From positions 310,001 to 374,000 of the forward strand of contig NZ_STGC01000005.1 of the NCBI RefSeq assembly GCF_005222805.1: a DNA stretch of 64,000 nucleotides, read 5' to 3'. Below the pieces are notes generated by a model that saw nothing but the letters and a program-made list of their open reading frames with translations, did no database searches and had not been told where the DNA came from. Shown in pieces: positions 1 through 9,807 of this stretch; positions within the stretch are counted from its first letter, which is position 1, and each line of letters opens with the position of its first letter. The position numbers were made by a program, and so were the translations under genes. Origin of the DNA: Devosia sp. FKR38 (GTDB taxonomy: Bacteria; Pseudomonadota; Alphaproteobacteria; Rhizobiales; Devosiaceae).

Positions 1-2
1 TC

Positions 3-2447
3 GACCCCGGCGCCACGGTGACCTTTGTCGCCGAGTTGCGCGGCGCCGACCTGCCCGAGCTCTATCTGTGGCAGCCCAATGCCTACCGCGACTATGTGAA
101 CTCCTTCACCCTGTTCCGCGGCGTGGTGCTGGGCGTGGCCTCGCTGGCGGCGGTGTTCTTGACCATCATGTTCGTGGTCAAGGGCCGCGGCGTCTTTCCG
201 GCCACGGCGGCGTTCGCCTGGGCCGTGATGGCCTATCTGCTGATCGACTTCGGGGTCATGGGGCGCCTGCTGGGCCTCACCGCGACCGGCGTGCAACCGC
301 TGCGCGCAGCGGCGGAGGCGGGCATCGCCACGACGCTGGCGGGGTTCCTGTTCATCTATCTCAACCTGCACCGCTGGCATCTGCGCTTCGTGCATCTGGC
401 GCTGGGCCTGGCCGCGCTGTTCCTGGCGCTGTTCGGCTTTGCCTTCTTCGAGCCGTCGAGCGCCGCCACCATTGCCCGGCTGGTGCTGGCCCTGTTGGGC
501 ATTTCCGGCCTGTTCCTGATTCTGCTGCTGGCGCTGCGCGGCTATGACCGCGCCGTGCTGCTGGTGCCCACCTGGATCATCGTCATTGCCTGGCTGTTCT
601 ACAGCTGGCTGGTGGTCTCCGGTCAGGTGTCCAACGACGTAGCCCAGCCTGCCGTTGGCGGTGGCCTTGTGCTCATCGTCATGCTGCTCGGCTTCACCGC
701 TGTCCAGCATGCCTTCTCCGAAGGCCAGGTCAGCATCGGCACGCTGTCCGAAGTCGAGCGCCGCGCCCTGGCGCTGACCGGCTCGGGCGACTTCGTCTTC
801 GACTGGAATATCGAGCGCGACCGCGTCTCGGTCAGCGAGGAGCTGGCGACGCGCCTGGGCGAGAAGCGCGGCAGCCTGCGCGGCGCCATCAAGCGCTGGC
901 TCGACCGCGTACATCCCGACGACCGCGACCGCTTCCGCACGGCCTTTGACACGCTGGTGGAGCTGCGCCGCGGCAAGGTGTCGGCCGATATGCGCATCGC
1001 CAGCCACGACGGCAGCTACCGCGCCTTCCGTATGCGGGTGAAGCCCGTGCTGGGTGGCGACGGCCAGGTGAACCGCATCGTCGGCACGCTGCAGGACGTC
1101 ACCGAGGACCGCGCCTCGCGCGAGCGCCTGCTGCATGACGCCGTGCATGATAGCCTCACCGGCCTGCCCAATCGCATGCTGTTCCTCGACCGGCTGGAGC
1201 GCAGCCTGGTGCGCGCCCGCATGCCCGGGGGCATCAAGCCGGCGGTGTTTCTGATCGATATCGACCGCTTCATGGAGCTCGAAGAGCGCATCGGCCATTC
1301 GGCAGCAGATTCGGTGCTGTTGGCCATTTCGCGCCGCATTGCCCGCATCATGCGGCCGCTCGACACCGTGGCCCGCGTTACCGGCGACCAGTTCGCGGTG
1401 ATCCTCGCATCCGAGCAGGCGGCGGGCAAGATCGCCGAGACGGCCGAACAGATCCGCAAGGCGCTCAAGGCGCCGTTCAACTTTGGCGACCGCGACCTGT
1501 CGCTGACCGCCTCGATCGGCGTGACCATCTATGACAGCAACCCCGCCAGCGCCGCCGACGTGCTGCGCGACGCCGAGCTTGCCATGTATTATGCCAAGCG
1601 GCTGGGCGGCGACCGTATCGAGGCCTATCGCGCCTCGGCGCGCTCGATTGCCGCCTATAATCGCGCCAGCGAGGAAGACCTCGAACGCGGCATGAAACAG
1701 GGCGAGCTGCATGTGCAGTTCCAGCCGGTGATGGACCTGCAGACCAATCAGATGGTCGGCGCCGAGGCGCTGATGCGCTGGATCCATCCGACGCGCGGCG
1801 TGGTCAACCCGGACGAATTCGTCGCCCTGGCCGAACGCTCCGGCCAGATCGAAAAGCTCGGGCGCCTGGCGTTCGAACAGGCCGCCGCACAGGCGCGGGA
1901 CTGGATGACGACCATCGGCCTGCCCGAGGGCTTCTTCATCTCGGTCAATCTGTCGCCGACCCAGTTGGGCACCGAGACGCTGCTTAACGACCTGCGCAGC
2001 CTGGTCAACCAGGACCGTGCTCTGGCCCAGCATCTCAAGCTCGAGATCACCGAGAGCCAGCTGATGACCAATCCCGAGCACTCCGCCTATATGCTCGAGG
2101 CGCTGCGCACGCTCGGCCTCGGGCTGGCGCTCGACGATTTCGGCACCGGCCACTCCTCGCTGAGCTATCTGCACCGCTTCCCCTTTGACACCATCAAGAT
2201 CCCGCGCCCCTTCGTGAAGCTGGGCGATGGCAGTGGCATTGCCCATACCCAGGGGCCGATCATCCGGGCCGTGGTGGCGCTGGGCGCCGATCTGGACCTG
2301 ATGGTGATTGCCGAGGGTGTCGAGACCAGCGAGGAAGCCGACCGTCTGCGCGCGCTCAATTGCCGCTATGCCCAGGGCTATGCCTTTGGCGCGGCGATCA
2401 CCGGCGCCGATTTCGGCCGCAAGCTGACTGCCCAGCTGGGTCGCTAG
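3..2447 (+). CDS. 7TM-PAS-GGDEF-EAL cyclic-di-GMP signalling protein (5' end outside window)
   Basis: Inner-membrane sensor predicted to turn over cyclic di-GMP. The frame is open from the window edge, so the N-terminus (probably a periplasmic 7TMR-DISM sensing domain) is missing; the GTG at 18 is unlikely to be the true start. Counting from 18, about seven hydrophobic helices fill residues 30-230, then PAS (about 250-365), GGDEF (375-530) and EAL (545-800). The GGDEF motif is degenerate (TGDQF, near residue 455), so cyclase activity is doubtful. The EAL domain keeps the EAL triad, the Asn of VNLS, LEITES, DDFGTG, the Lys of KIPRPF and AEGVE, so phosphodiesterase activity is likely. KIPRPF replaces the usual KIDRSF. 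Convergent with yqgE. Confidence 0.9.
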   Translation, partial: DPGATVTFVAELRGADLPELYLWQPNAYRDYVNSFTLFRGVVLGVASLAAVFLTIMFVVKGRGVFPATAAFAWAVMAYLLIDFGVMGRLLGLTATGVQPLRAAAEAGIATTLAGFLFIYLNLHRWHLRFVHLALGLAALFLALFGFAFFEPSSAATIARLVLALLGISGLFLILLLALRGYDRAVLLVPTWIIVIAWLFYSWLVVSGQVSNDVAQPAVGGGLVLIVMLLGFTAVQHAFSEGQVSIGTLSEVERRALALTGSGDFVFDWNIERDRVSVSEELATRLGEKRGSLRGAIKRWLDRVHPDDRDRFRTAFDTLVELRRGKVSADMRIASHDGSYRAFRMRVKPVLGGDGQVNRIVGTLQDVTEDRASRERLLHDAVHDSLTGLPNRMLFLDRLERSLVRARMPGGIKPAVFLIDIDRFMELEERIGHSAADSVLLAISRRIARIMRPLDTVARVTGDQFAVILASEQAAGKIAETAEQIRKALKAPFNFGDRDLSLTASIGVTIYDSNPASAADVLRDAELAMYYAKRLGGDRIEAYRASARSIAAYNRASEEDLERGMKQGELHVQFQPVMDLQTNQMVGAEALMRWIHPTRGVVNPDEFVALAERSGQIEKLGRLAFEQAAAQARDWMTTIGLPEGFFISVNLSPTQLGTETLLNDLRSLVNQDRALAQHLKLEITESQLMTNPEHSAYMLEALRTLGLGLALDDFGTGHSSLSYLHRFPFDTIKIPRPFVKLGDGSGIAHTQGPIIRAVVALGADLDLMVIAEGVETSEEADRLRALNCRYAQGYAFGAAITGADFGRKLTAQLGR

Positions 2448-2453
2448 GCCGCA

Positions 2454-3029
2454 CTAGGCGTGGCCGGCGTCCGGGCTGAGCGTGGCTCGGGTGATATTCA
2501 GGCTGGCGAGGGCCGCGTCATAGCGGCGCTCGACCGGGGTCTCGAACAGCAGTTCGCGCGAGAAGGGAACGGTGAGCCAGCCATTGCCGGCCAGTTCGTC
2601 CTCGAGCTGCCCGGCACTCCAGCCGCAGCAGCCCAGCACGAACAGCGATGAGCGTGGGGCCGGGCCAAAGGCCATGGCCTTGAGCACATCCAGCGTCGCC
2701 GTAAGGCTCACGCCCGACGTGACCGCATAGGTATTGCCGCTCTTGTAGTCGGATGAATGCAGCACGAAGCCGCGGCCCTTCTCCACTGGCCCGCCACGCA
2801 TGACGGCGCGCTGGCGGATGGCATCGGGCAGGCGGATGACGCTGTCGGGGTCACCCAGGTCGAGTTCATCGAGCACATCGGCAAAGCGCAGATTGGGCAG
2901 TTCGTGATTGACCACGAGCCCCATCGCCCCTTCGTCGCTATGGCCGACGACGAGGATGACGCTTTCCTGGAAGCGCTCGTCTTCCATGTCGGGCATGGCG
3001 ACGAGAAATTGGCCTTCGAGCGACTGCAT
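2454..3029 (-). CDS. yqgE: UPF0301/AlgH family protein YqgE
   Basis: Cytoplasmic protein of the YqgE/AlgH (UPF0301) family, whose biochemical role is unsettled. The family hallmarks are present: an N-terminal SLEGQFLVAMP segment, the GHSDEGAMGLVVN stretch, a GGPV motif and a C-terminal FVLGCCGWSAGQLEDEL segment. The length of 191 residues is normal for the family. It converges on the EAL protein with a six-base gap and is divergent from the DsbD-domain gene that begins about 120 bases away. Nothing in it looks unusual; the call rests on overall family resemblance. Confidence 0.9.
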   Translation of the reverse strand: MQSLEGQFLVAMPDMEDERFQESVILVVGHSDEGAMGLVVNHELPNLRFADVLDELDLGDPDSVIRLPDAIRQRAVMRGGPVEKGRGFVLHSSDYKSGNTYAVTSGVSLTATLDVLKAMAFGPAPRSSLFVLGCCGWSAGQLEDELAGNGWLTVPFSRELLFETPVERRYDAALASLNITRATLSPDAGHA

Positions 3030-3148
3030 GCGCCAATTCTAGGCAGACTTGCCCCGCCTGCCAAGCGGGGCAGGCACGGGGCGCTATCACGAAGCTCTGA
3101 TGGTTTTGTCCCTTTGCCTCGCCCCCCAGCTGGGGTAATGGCTTGGGC

Positions 3149-3964
3149 ATGCGCCAGTCTGCCTCCACCATCGCCGCCCTGCTGATGTTGCTGGGGCCCG
3201 CCGCTGCGGGCGAAACGCCATGGCAGGAGGTGGCGCCCGGCGTCAACATCCGCATGATCTCGACCGGTCAGGTCAAGCCCGATGGCACCACGCTCGTGGC
3301 GCTGGAGCTCGACATGCCGGCCGGCACCAAGACCTATTGGCGCGTGCCGGGCGAGACAGGCCTGCCCACCGACCTCGACTTTTCTGCCAACGCCCAAGTC
3401 AAGAGCCACGAAATGCTTTGGCCCTATCCCACCCGCGAAGAGCAGGACGGCTATCTCGACTATGCCTATTTCGGCGACACCGTGCTGCCGGTCGAACTGA
3501 CGCTGGCGCCCGGCGCCCATGCTGCCGACGTGGCCGCCACCATGGGCATATGCTCTGATATCTGCGTGCCGGCCCAGGCGCATTTCACGCTGGCTCTGGA
3601 TGATGCGGCCCCGGACCGCGCCAATGGCCTGCGCATCCGCCAGGCCCTGGCCATGGTGCCCATCGAGTGGACCGATCCGCGCCAGCCTGTGGGCGACGTG
3701 ACCTATGATGCGGCCGCCGCCATGCTGGTGGTGCCTGTGGGCGATGCGGCCGTGGACCGGGACACCCTGATTGCCTCCACCGCCAGTGGCGTGCCGGTGT
3801 TCGGGGCGCCGCAAATTAGCCCGGAATCCAATGTAGTGCTCATTCCCGTACTGGGGGATATCGAGGAGAGCGAACTGGTCGGCCAGACCGTGCAGCTGTC
3901 CTTCACCACGGGCATGGGGGCCTTCGAGCTGGCCCGCACCGTCAAACCGGCGCCGGGCCAATAG
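3149..3964 (+). CDS. Exported DsbD-alpha-domain protein
   Basis: Predicted periplasmic protein of 271 residues with the fold of the N-terminal domain of DsbD/ScsB thiol-disulfide reductases. A signal peptide ends near AAAGETPW. The core carries the TYWRVPGETGLPT segment and a GICSDICVP motif, the paired cysteines typical of this domain. There is no membrane or thioredoxin domain, so it is a stand-alone alpha domain, possibly a periplasmic electron acceptor or chaperone for a separate DsbD-like membrane partner (inference). The ATG at 3149 is preferred to an in-frame TTG at 3143. A peroxiredoxin gene follows on the same strand, which fits a redox theme. Confidence 0.8.
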   Translation: MRQSASTIAALLMLLGPAAAGETPWQEVAPGVNIRMISTGQVKPDGTTLVALELDMPAGTKTYWRVPGETGLPTDLDFSANAQVKSHEMLWPYPTREEQDGYLDYAYFGDTVLPVELTLAPGAHAADVAATMGICSDICVPAQAHFTLALDDAAPDRANGLRIRQALAMVPIEWTDPRQPVGDVTYDAAAAMLVVPVGDAAVDRDTLIASTASGVPVFGAPQISPESNVVLIPVLGDIEESELVGQTVQLSFTTGMGAFELARTVKPAPGQ

Positions 3965-4086
3965 AGTCGGGCACTCCGGCGCGGTAGGCCTTGTCTGGGC
4001 GGCCAAAGCCGCATATTCCCAAAGCACATGTCGAGCGCGCTGTGGCGCTGCCGGAAGGCGGGCCACCTTTTGAGGCCTATGCAAAT

Positions 4087-4575
4087 ATGATCGAACGCGG
4101 CAATCCCATTCCCTCCGTGCCCACCAAGCTGGTGACCGCCGATGGCGTCAGCGACACCACCACAGATGCGGTTCTGGGCAAGGGCCTTGTCGTGGTGTTC
4201 ACCGTGCCAGGCGCCTTCACCCCCACCTGCCATGTCAATCACCTGCCGGGCTTTGTTGCCAACCAGGCCAAGATCAAGGCCGCTGGCGTCGCGCGCATCG
4301 TTTGCGCCTCGGTCAATGACCACCACGTCATGAAGTCCTGGGCAGAAGCCTCCGGCGCTCTGGGCGTTGTCGATTTCGTCGCCGACGGCAATGGGGCGCT
4401 GGCCGCCGCGCTGGGCCTGGATCGGGACCTTGGCCAGTTCGGCATGGGGACCCGTTTTGCCCGTGCGGCCCTGCTGATCCGCGACGGCGTGGTCGATGCC
4501 GTGTTCGTCGAGGATGGTCCGGGCGTCAATGCCAGTGGAGCCCCCGCCATTTTGATGGCTCTTGAAGCCGCCTAA
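4087..4575 (+). CDS. Peroxiredoxin, Prx5 / redoxin family
   Basis: Thiol peroxidase of 162 residues reducing hydrogen peroxide or organic peroxides in the cytoplasm. The active-site loop PGAFTPTCH carries the peroxidatic cysteine, and a second cysteine (IVCASVND) precedes the VND-x-VM-x-W segment typical of Prx5/PMP20 proteins. The start at ATG 4087 follows a TGAGG-type ribosome site and gives the normal N-terminus (MIERGNPIPSV); the same frame is open back to a TTG at 3991, but that would add 32 atypical residues. It lies between the DsbD-domain gene and a lipoprotein gene on the same strand. The reductant cannot be told from sequence. Confidence 0.92.
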   Translation: MIERGNPIPSVPTKLVTADGVSDTTTDAVLGKGLVVVFTVPGAFTPTCHVNHLPGFVANQAKIKAAGVARIVCASVNDHHVMKSWAEASGALGVVDFVADGNGALAAALGLDRDLGQFGMGTRFARAALLIRDGVVDAVFVEDGPGVNASGAPAILMALEAA

Positions 4576-4604
4576 GGCTACCTTTGCATCAGGGAGACCT
4601 GCTG

Positions 4605-5192
4605 ATGACTGATTTCGCGCCTCTGGCCTCGCGCCTGTCCGCCGCCGCCGCCCTGGCCACCTTGCTGGCCGGTTGTTCCATGGGGGGCATGTTTGGCGGT
4701 GGCTCCTCGACGCCCTCGCCGAGCCTGCAGAACGCCACGCCCAGCCCGGCGGCCGTTGCCCAGGCCCAGACCAATGCGCTGCCCGCCATTGCCACGCAGT
4801 GCCCGCCCATTCGCGTGCGCCCCGGTGGCGAAGCCATGTTCTACTATGGCAACGGCAAGACCGGTGACCCCAAGGCCCTGCAGTACCAGGGCGTGATCGA
4901 CGAGGCGACGCGCAATTGCGTGGTGTCCAACGGGCTGATCACCGTCAACATGGGCGTGGTCGGCCGCGTGCTGCTCGGCCCCCAGGGCAACCAGGCCGCG
5001 GTGACCGCACCGATCCGCTTTGCCGTGGAACGTGACGGCCAGGCCATCTTCTCGGAAAAATATGCCGTGCCCGTGGCGCTGACTCCGCCGGCCCGCTCAG
5101 CCGAATTCGTCAAGGTCATCGAGAACATCGCCATCCCCTATCTCGGCGGCGAAGAGATCATCATCTGGGTCGGTTTCGACACCCGCGGCTGA
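4605..5192 (+). CDS. Putative outer-membrane or periplasmic lipoprotein
   Basis: Unrecognised protein of 195 residues. A basic-to-hydrophobic signal sequence ends in a lipobox (LLAGC), followed by a Gly/Ser/Pro-rich linker and then a compact domain from about residue 65 that starts with CPPIRVRPGG and contains a second cysteine (RNCVV). Lipidation at the lipobox cysteine is predicted. The start at ATG 4605 is set by AGGGAGA seven bases upstream. Hydrophobic beta-rich stretches suggest a folded periplasmic domain, but no function can be given. A terminator lies 30 bases beyond its stop. Confidence 0.75.
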   Translation: MTDFAPLASRLSAAAALATLLAGCSMGGMFGGGSSTPSPSLQNATPSPAAVAQAQTNALPAIATQCPPIRVRPGGEAMFYYGNGKTGDPKALQYQGVIDEATRNCVVSNGLITVNMGVVGRVLLGPQGNQAAVTAPIRFAVERDGQAIFSEKYAVPVALTPPARSAEFVKVIENIAIPYLGGEEIIIWVGFDTRG

Positions 5193-5221
5193 CGATCGAC
5201 CGCGCAAGACGATCAGACGAC

Positions 5222-5258
5222 AAAGGCCCGTGGATAAGTCCACGGGCCTTTTGGTTTT
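5222..5258 (+). terminator. Rho-independent terminator, possibly bidirectional
   Basis: The inverted repeat AAAGGCCCGTGGA / TCCACGGGCCTTT encloses a TAAG loop and is followed by a T-rich tract on the plus strand (TTGGTTTTT). It ends the lipoprotein transcript. The A-run on the other side may let it also stop gcvPB transcripts arriving from the right on the minus strand. Confidence 0.85.
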
Positions 5259-5302
5259 TAGTCGAAGCGGAGGGGCCGCCCGGGTGACGGGCGGCCAGTC
5301 GA

Positions 5303-6850
5303 CTACTCCGCTGCCTTGAGCGTTTCGGCCGGGCGTTCCCATTTGATGATCGGCGAGCGGGCCGCCCGGGTCTCGTCGAGGCGACGGCGCGGGGCCTTCA
5401 TCGGGGCGGCGGTGAAGCGGGCGGCATTGCCGGCCTTGGCATCGAGGGCCAGCTCTTCCATCACGTCACAGAAGCGATCCAGCGTCTGCTTGGATTCGCT
5501 CTCGGTCGGCTCGATCAGCATGGCGCCATGCACGACCAGGGGGAAATACATGGTCATGGGGTGGAAACCCTCGTCGATCAGCGCCTTGGCGAAATCGAGC
5601 GTGGTGACGCCCGTGCCAGCCAGGAAACTGTCGTCGAACAGCGCCTCGTGCATGGTCGGATAGTCCGGGAAGGGCACCGAGAATACCTGGCCAAGACGCG
5701 CCTTGATGTAATTGGCGTTGAGCACGGCATCCTGCGCAGCCTGGGCCAGCCCGTCGCCGCCATGGCTGAGCATATAGGTCAGCGCCCGCACATACATGCC
5801 CATCTGGCCCTGGAAGGCCGTGATGCGGCCCAGGGCCTGGTCTTCTTCGTGCTCGACCAGCTCGAGCCCGTTGGCGCCCTTGCGGACGAAGGGCACCGGC
5901 GCGAAGGGCGCCAGCGCTGCCGACAGCACCACTGGACCCGCGCCCGGTCCGCCGCCGCCATGCGGCGTCGAGAAGGTCTTGTGCAGGTTGATATGCATGG
6001 CATCGATACCGAGGTCACCCGGCCGCACCACGCCCATGATGGCGTTGAAATTGGCGCCATCGCAGTAAAAGAACGCGCCCGCCGCATGCACGGCCTTGGC
6101 GATTTCGATGACCTGGGGTTCGAAGAGCCCGCAGGTATTGGGATTGGTCAGCATGATCGCCGCCACGTCGGGCGACAGCGCATCCTTGACCGCCTGCACA
6201 TCGACCGTGCCGTCACTGCGGGCCGGGATCGACTTGACGGAGTAGCCGAGGAAGGCCGCGGTGGCCGGATTGGTGCCATGGGCACTCTCGGGCACCAGCA
6301 CCGTGCGGCGATGACCCTGGCCAGCGGCATCCTGCGCCGCCTTGATGGCCATCATGCCCAGCAGTTCACCATGGGCGCCGGCCTTGGGCGTGAGCGCCAC
6401 GGCCGATGTATTGGTCAGCGTCATCAGCCAGTGGCTGAGCTCGTTCATCAGCTTGAGCGCGCCCTGGACGGTCGAGGCGGGCTGCAGCGGATGGATATCG
6501 GCAAAGCCGGGCAAGCGGGCCATCTTCTCGTTGAGGCGCGGATTGTGCTTCATCGTGCACGAGCCCAGCGGATACATGCCGCTGTCGATTGAGTGGTTGA
6601 GCCGGCTCAGGCGCACATAGTGGCGCATGGCTTCCGGCTCGGTGAGTCCGGCCAGATCAAGCGCAGTCTTGCGCTCGAAGCCGCCCAGGCGGGTATTGGT
6701 GATCGTCGCATCCGGCAGGTCGACGCCAGAATGCTCGGTATCGCCGATTTCGAACAGCAGCGGTTCATTGGGCAGGAGAGCCGAGCCCGAGGTGGAGGCA
6801 AAGCCCGAGGTGCCGGTGCCGGTGGGCCGGCCCTGATTGTTCATGCTCAT
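5303..6850 (-). CDS. gcvPB: Glycine dehydrogenase (decarboxylating) subunit 2
   Basis: C-terminal half of the split P-protein of the glycine cleavage system (515 residues). With GcvPA it decarboxylates glycine using pyridoxal phosphate and passes the aminomethyl group to lipoyl-GcvH. The PLP-lysine segment [15 protein letters not shown] is present, with the lysine at about residue 291. Its ATG overlaps the gcvPA stop in an ATGA, which implies translational coupling; a second methionine two codons in is an alternative start. It is the last gene of the operon and ends about 45 bases from the shared terminator. Confidence 0.97.
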   Translation of the reverse strand: MSMNNQGRPTGTGTSGFASTSGSALLPNEPLLFEIGDTEHSGVDLPDATITNTRLGGFERKTALDLAGLTEPEAMRHYVRLSRLNHSIDSGMYPLGSCTMKHNPRLNEKMARLPGFADIHPLQPASTVQGALKLMNELSHWLMTLTNTSAVALTPKAGAHGELLGMMAIKAAQDAAGQGHRRTVLVPESAHGTNPATAAFLGYSVKSIPARSDGTVDVQAVKDALSPDVAAIMLTNPNTCGLFEPQVIEIAKAVHAAGAFFYCDGANFNAIMGVVRPGDLGIDAMHINLHKTFSTPHGGGGPGAGPVVLSAALAPFAPVPFVRKGANGLELVEHEEDQALGRITAFQGQMGMYVRALTYMLSHGGDGLAQAAQDAVLNANYIKARLGQVFSVPFPDYPTMHEALFDDSFLAGTGVTTLDFAKALIDEGFHPMTMYFPLVVHGAMLIEPTESESKQTLDRFCDVMEELALDAKAGNAARFTAAPMKAPRRRLDETRAARSPIIKWERPAETLKAAE

Positions 6851-8190
6851 GCGAGTTCCTCCGCCAGGGCGCTGGTGAGCGCGGCAATATCTTCGTCGGT
6901 GGTCAGCTCGGTGGCCGCCAGCACGATCAGATTGCCCACCGAATGATCCTTGGGCTCAAGACGGCTGACCGGGACTCCGCCCAGAATGCCGCGCTTGGCC
7001 AGACGCTCGATGAGCGCCGCCGCCGGCTGGGGCGTGCGGATGGTCATTTCGTTGAAGAAGGTCTTGTTGAGCACCTCTACGCCCGGCACGGCTTCCAGCG
7101 CATCGGCGAGCTTGCAGGCATTGGCATGGTTGAGCCGCGCCAGGCGGGTGAACCCCGCCTCGCCCAGCAGGGCCATGTGGATGGAGAAGGCCAGGGCGCA
7201 GAGCCCCGAATTGGTGCAGATATTGCTGGTCGCCTTCTCGCGGCGGATATGCTGCTCGCGGGTGGACAGCGTCAGCACAAAGCCGCGCTGGCCCTCGGCA
7301 TCAACGGTCTCGCCGCAGATGCGGCCGGGCATCTGTCGGATGAATTCCTTGCGGGTGGCAAGAAGGCCCAGATAGGGCCCGCCGAAGTTGAGCGCATTGC
7401 CGATCGACTGGCCTTCGGCCACCACGATATCGGCGCCCAGGGCACCGGGGGCTTCGAGAAGGCCGAGCGAGACCACTTCGGTGATAACAACGATCAGCAG
7501 CGCGCCCTTGGCATGGGCGGCGTCCGCAGCAGTCTTGATGTTGCGCAGATGGCCGTAGAAGTCCGGCGTCTGCACGACGATGGCGGCGGTCTGGTCGTCG
7601 ATATGGTCGAGGATGTCGCCCTGGCCCTCAGGCGAGGCCGAGAGGCAAACGAGATCGGCATCATCCTTGAGATAGGCGCGGACCACGTCGCGATAATGCG
7701 GGTGCAGCCCGCCGGAGAGCACGATCTTGTTGCGCTTGGTGAGGCGCCGCGCCATCAGCACGGCCTCTGCGGTGCCGGTCGAGCCATCATAGAGGCTGGC
7801 ATTGGCCACATCCATGCCGGTGAGCTTGGCCACCTGGGTCTGGAACTCGAACAGCATCTGCAGCGTGCCCTGCGAGATCTCGGGCTGGTAGGGCGTATAG
7901 GCCGTCAGCCATTCCGAGCGCTGGATCAAATGATCCACCGTCGCCGGCACATGGTGGCGATAGGCGCCGGCGCCGACAAAGAATGGACCATCGGACCCGG
8001 CGTGGTTCTGCCCGGCCAGCGCGCGCATATGCGCCTCGACCAGGAACTCGGGACTATGGGCCGGCAGGCCCAGGTCAAAGCTCTTGAGCGCCAGTGCCGG
8101 CACGGCACTGAACAGCGCATCGATATTGGGTACGCCGATGACGCCAAGCATCTCGGCGCGTTCGGCCTCGGAATGGGGAAGGTAGCGCAT
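6847..8190 (-). CDS. gcvPA: Glycine dehydrogenase (decarboxylating) subunit 1
   Basis: N-terminal half of the split P-protein (447 residues), forming the heteromeric glycine decarboxylase with GcvPB. It starts with the family-typical [15 protein letters not shown] and carries the [11 protein letters not shown] and DGSTGTAEA segments that shape the active-site entrance. Many alphaproteobacteria encode one fused GcvP of about 950 residues; here the protein is clearly divided into two genes with a four-base overlap. It lies nine bases after gcvH in the riboswitch-controlled operon. Confidence 0.97.
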   Translation of the reverse strand: MRYLPHSEAERAEMLGVIGVPNIDALFSAVPALALKSFDLGLPAHSPEFLVEAHMRALAGQNHAGSDGPFFVGAGAYRHHVPATVDHLIQRSEWLTAYTPYQPEISQGTLQMLFEFQTQVAKLTGMDVANASLYDGSTGTAEAVLMARRLTKRNKIVLSGGLHPHYRDVVRAYLKDDADLVCLSASPEGQGDILDHIDDQTAAIVVQTPDFYGHLRNIKTAADAAHAKGALLIVVITEVVSLGLLEAPGALGADIVVAEGQSIGNALNFGGPYLGLLATRKEFIRQMPGRICGETVDAEGQRGFVLTLSTREQHIRREKATSNICTNSGLCALAFSIHMALLGEAGFTRLARLNHANACKLADALEAVPGVEVLNKTFFNEMTIRTPQPAAALIERLAKRGILGGVPVSRLEPKDHSVGNLIVLAATELTTDEDIAALTSALAEELA

Positions 8191-8199
8191 GGGTATCCG

Positions 8200-8565
8200 T
8201 TACTGTGTCAGTTCGGCATAGGCCGCATCATCGAGCAGGCTGTCGATCTCGCCGGCATCGGCGATAGCGATCTTGTAGATCCAGCCTTCGTTTTCCGGAT
8301 CGGAGTTGATCAGGCCCGGATTGCCGGTCAGGGCGTCGTTGACTTCGGTCACCGTGCCCGAGACGGGGGCATAGATTTCCGAAGCGGCCTTGACCGATTC
8401 AACAACGGCGGCCTCGTCGCCCTTCTTGAGCACCTTGCCCACGCTGGGCAGCTCGACAAAAACGATGTCGCCCAGCGCGTCCTGGGCATAGGGGGTGATG
8501 CCCACAATGCCGGTCGCGCCCTCGACGCGGATATACTCATGATCGGGGGTGAACTTGGTGGTCAT
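8200..8565 (-). CDS. gcvH: Glycine cleavage system H protein
   Basis: Lipoyl carrier of 121 residues that shuttles the aminomethyl intermediate from the P-protein to the T-protein. The lipoylation site lies in VVESVKAASE, lysine about 59, and the domain keeps the PVSGTVTEVN turn. The start at ATG 8565 gives the normal N-terminus (MTTKFTPDHE); the frame stays open upstream into gcvT, but that extension is not protein-like for this family. It is ten bases downstream of gcvT. Confidence 0.97.
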   Translation of the reverse strand: MTTKFTPDHEYIRVEGATGIVGITPYAQDALGDIVFVELPSVGKVLKKGDEAAVVESVKAASEIYAPVSGTVTEVNDALTGNPGLINSDPENEGWIYKIAIADAGEIDSLLDDAAYAELTQ

Positions 8566-8575
8566 GGCAGCTCTC

Positions 8576-9745
8576 TCAACTGGCTTTGGGCTTGCGGAAA
8601 TAACGATGCGGCACGAAGGGCGTTTCCACCACTTGCGCGGACTGTGAACGGCCACGCACGCTGACCTGCAGCGGCGTGCCATTGGCGGCATGGCTGGGCG
8701 GCACAAAGCCCAGGGCAATGGCCTTGCCCAGGGACGGCGCGAAACCGCCGCTGGTGACCACGCCAATGGCTGCGCCGGAGGCGTCAAGGATCTCGGCGCC
8801 TTCTCGGGCCGGAGCGCCCTCGACGATCAGGCCGACACGCACGCGGCTCAGGCCACCTTCGCGTTCGGCGAGGATACGATTGGCACCGGGGAAGTCGGCG
8901 GCCTCGCGGCGGCGCTTGGACACGGCAAAGCCCAGGCCGGCCTCGATGGGCGAGATGGTTTCGTTGAGGTCATGGCCATAGAGCGGCAGGCCGGCCTCAA
9001 GCCGCAGGCTGTCACGGGCGCCCAGGCCAATCGGCTTGACGCGGTCATCGGCGAGCAGGGCATCCCAGAGCTTGGTCGCATTGCCGGCCGAAACGAGAAT
9101 TTCGAAGCCGTCCTCGCCGGTATAGCCGGAACGGGCGATGATGAGCTTCTCGCCGCCCCATTCGAACGGGGCATATTGCATGAAGCCGAGGTCGACGGCG
9201 CCGGGGGCGATATGGGCCATGACATTGACCGCCTCGGGACCCTGCAGGGCGAGCAGGGCATTGTCGCCATCGGCGCGGGTGAGCTTGGCCTTGTCGCCGG
9301 CGGCCGCCGCGATGCGGGCGAAGTCGCCGTCCTTGGTGCCGGCGTTGACGACGATGTAGAGCGCGCCGCCGAAGAGGGGCGAGCGGCCGACCATCAGGTC
9401 ATCCAGCGCGCCACCGGTCTCGTTGAGCAACAGCGTGTAGCGGATCTGGCCGGGCTTGAGGCCCGCGATGTCGCCGCAGATCAGCGGCTCGATGATCGCC
9501 GCTATGGCAGCGTGATCGGCCTCGGCATCGCCGCTGGGATTGTTGAGCACCAGAAAGCTGGGGCCCATGTGGCTGACATCGAACAGGCCCGCATAGTCGC
9601 GGGTCCATTTGTGCTCGGTCATGATCCCCGTGGGATATTGCACCGGCAGATTATAGCCGCCAAAGGGAACCATGCGGCCGCCGGCGGCGATGTGCCGCTC
9701 GACCAGCGGCGTCGTCTTGAGAGTTTCGGCTGTGGACTGGGCCAT
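8576..9745 (-). CDS. gcvT: Aminomethyltransferase (glycine cleavage T protein)
   Basis: Transfers the methylene group from aminomethyl-GcvH to tetrahydrofolate and releases ammonia. The product has 389 residues. Recognisable segments are MVPFGGYNLPVQY, the FDVSHMG motif and SGYTGEDGFEI. ATG 9745 follows GGGAAG closely; in-frame GTG 9751 and TTG 9748 are less likely starts. It is the first gene of gcvT-gcvH-gcvPA-gcvPB, and its leader holds the tandem glycine riboswitch, so expression should respond to intracellular glycine. Confidence 0.96.
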   Translation of the reverse strand: MAQSTAETLKTTPLVERHIAAGGRMVPFGGYNLPVQYPTGIMTEHKWTRDYAGLFDVSHMGPSFLVLNNPSGDAEADHAAIAAIIEPLICGDIAGLKPGQIRYTLLLNETGGALDDLMVGRSPLFGGALYIVVNAGTKDGDFARIAAAAGDKAKLTRADGDNALLALQGPEAVNVMAHIAPGAVDLGFMQYAPFEWGGEKLIIARSGYTGEDGFEILVSAGNATKLWDALLADDRVKPIGLGARDSLRLEAGLPLYGHDLNETISPIEAGLGFAVSKRRREAADFPGANRILAEREGGLSRVRVGLIVEGAPAREGAEILDASGAAIGVVTSGGFAPSLGKAIALGFVPPSHAANGTPLQVSVRGRSQSAQVVETPFVPHRYFRKPKAS

Positions 9746-9807
9746 CAACACTTCCCGGAAATGAACACGGTGACACGACTACACTCGCCCTGCGGCGAAT
9801 TCCGTGC

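Noticed and set aside
6943..8664. A 573-codon plus-strand frame opposite gcvPA and gcvH
   Set aside because: Shadow of the gcv genes with biased composition; no ribosome site or motif.
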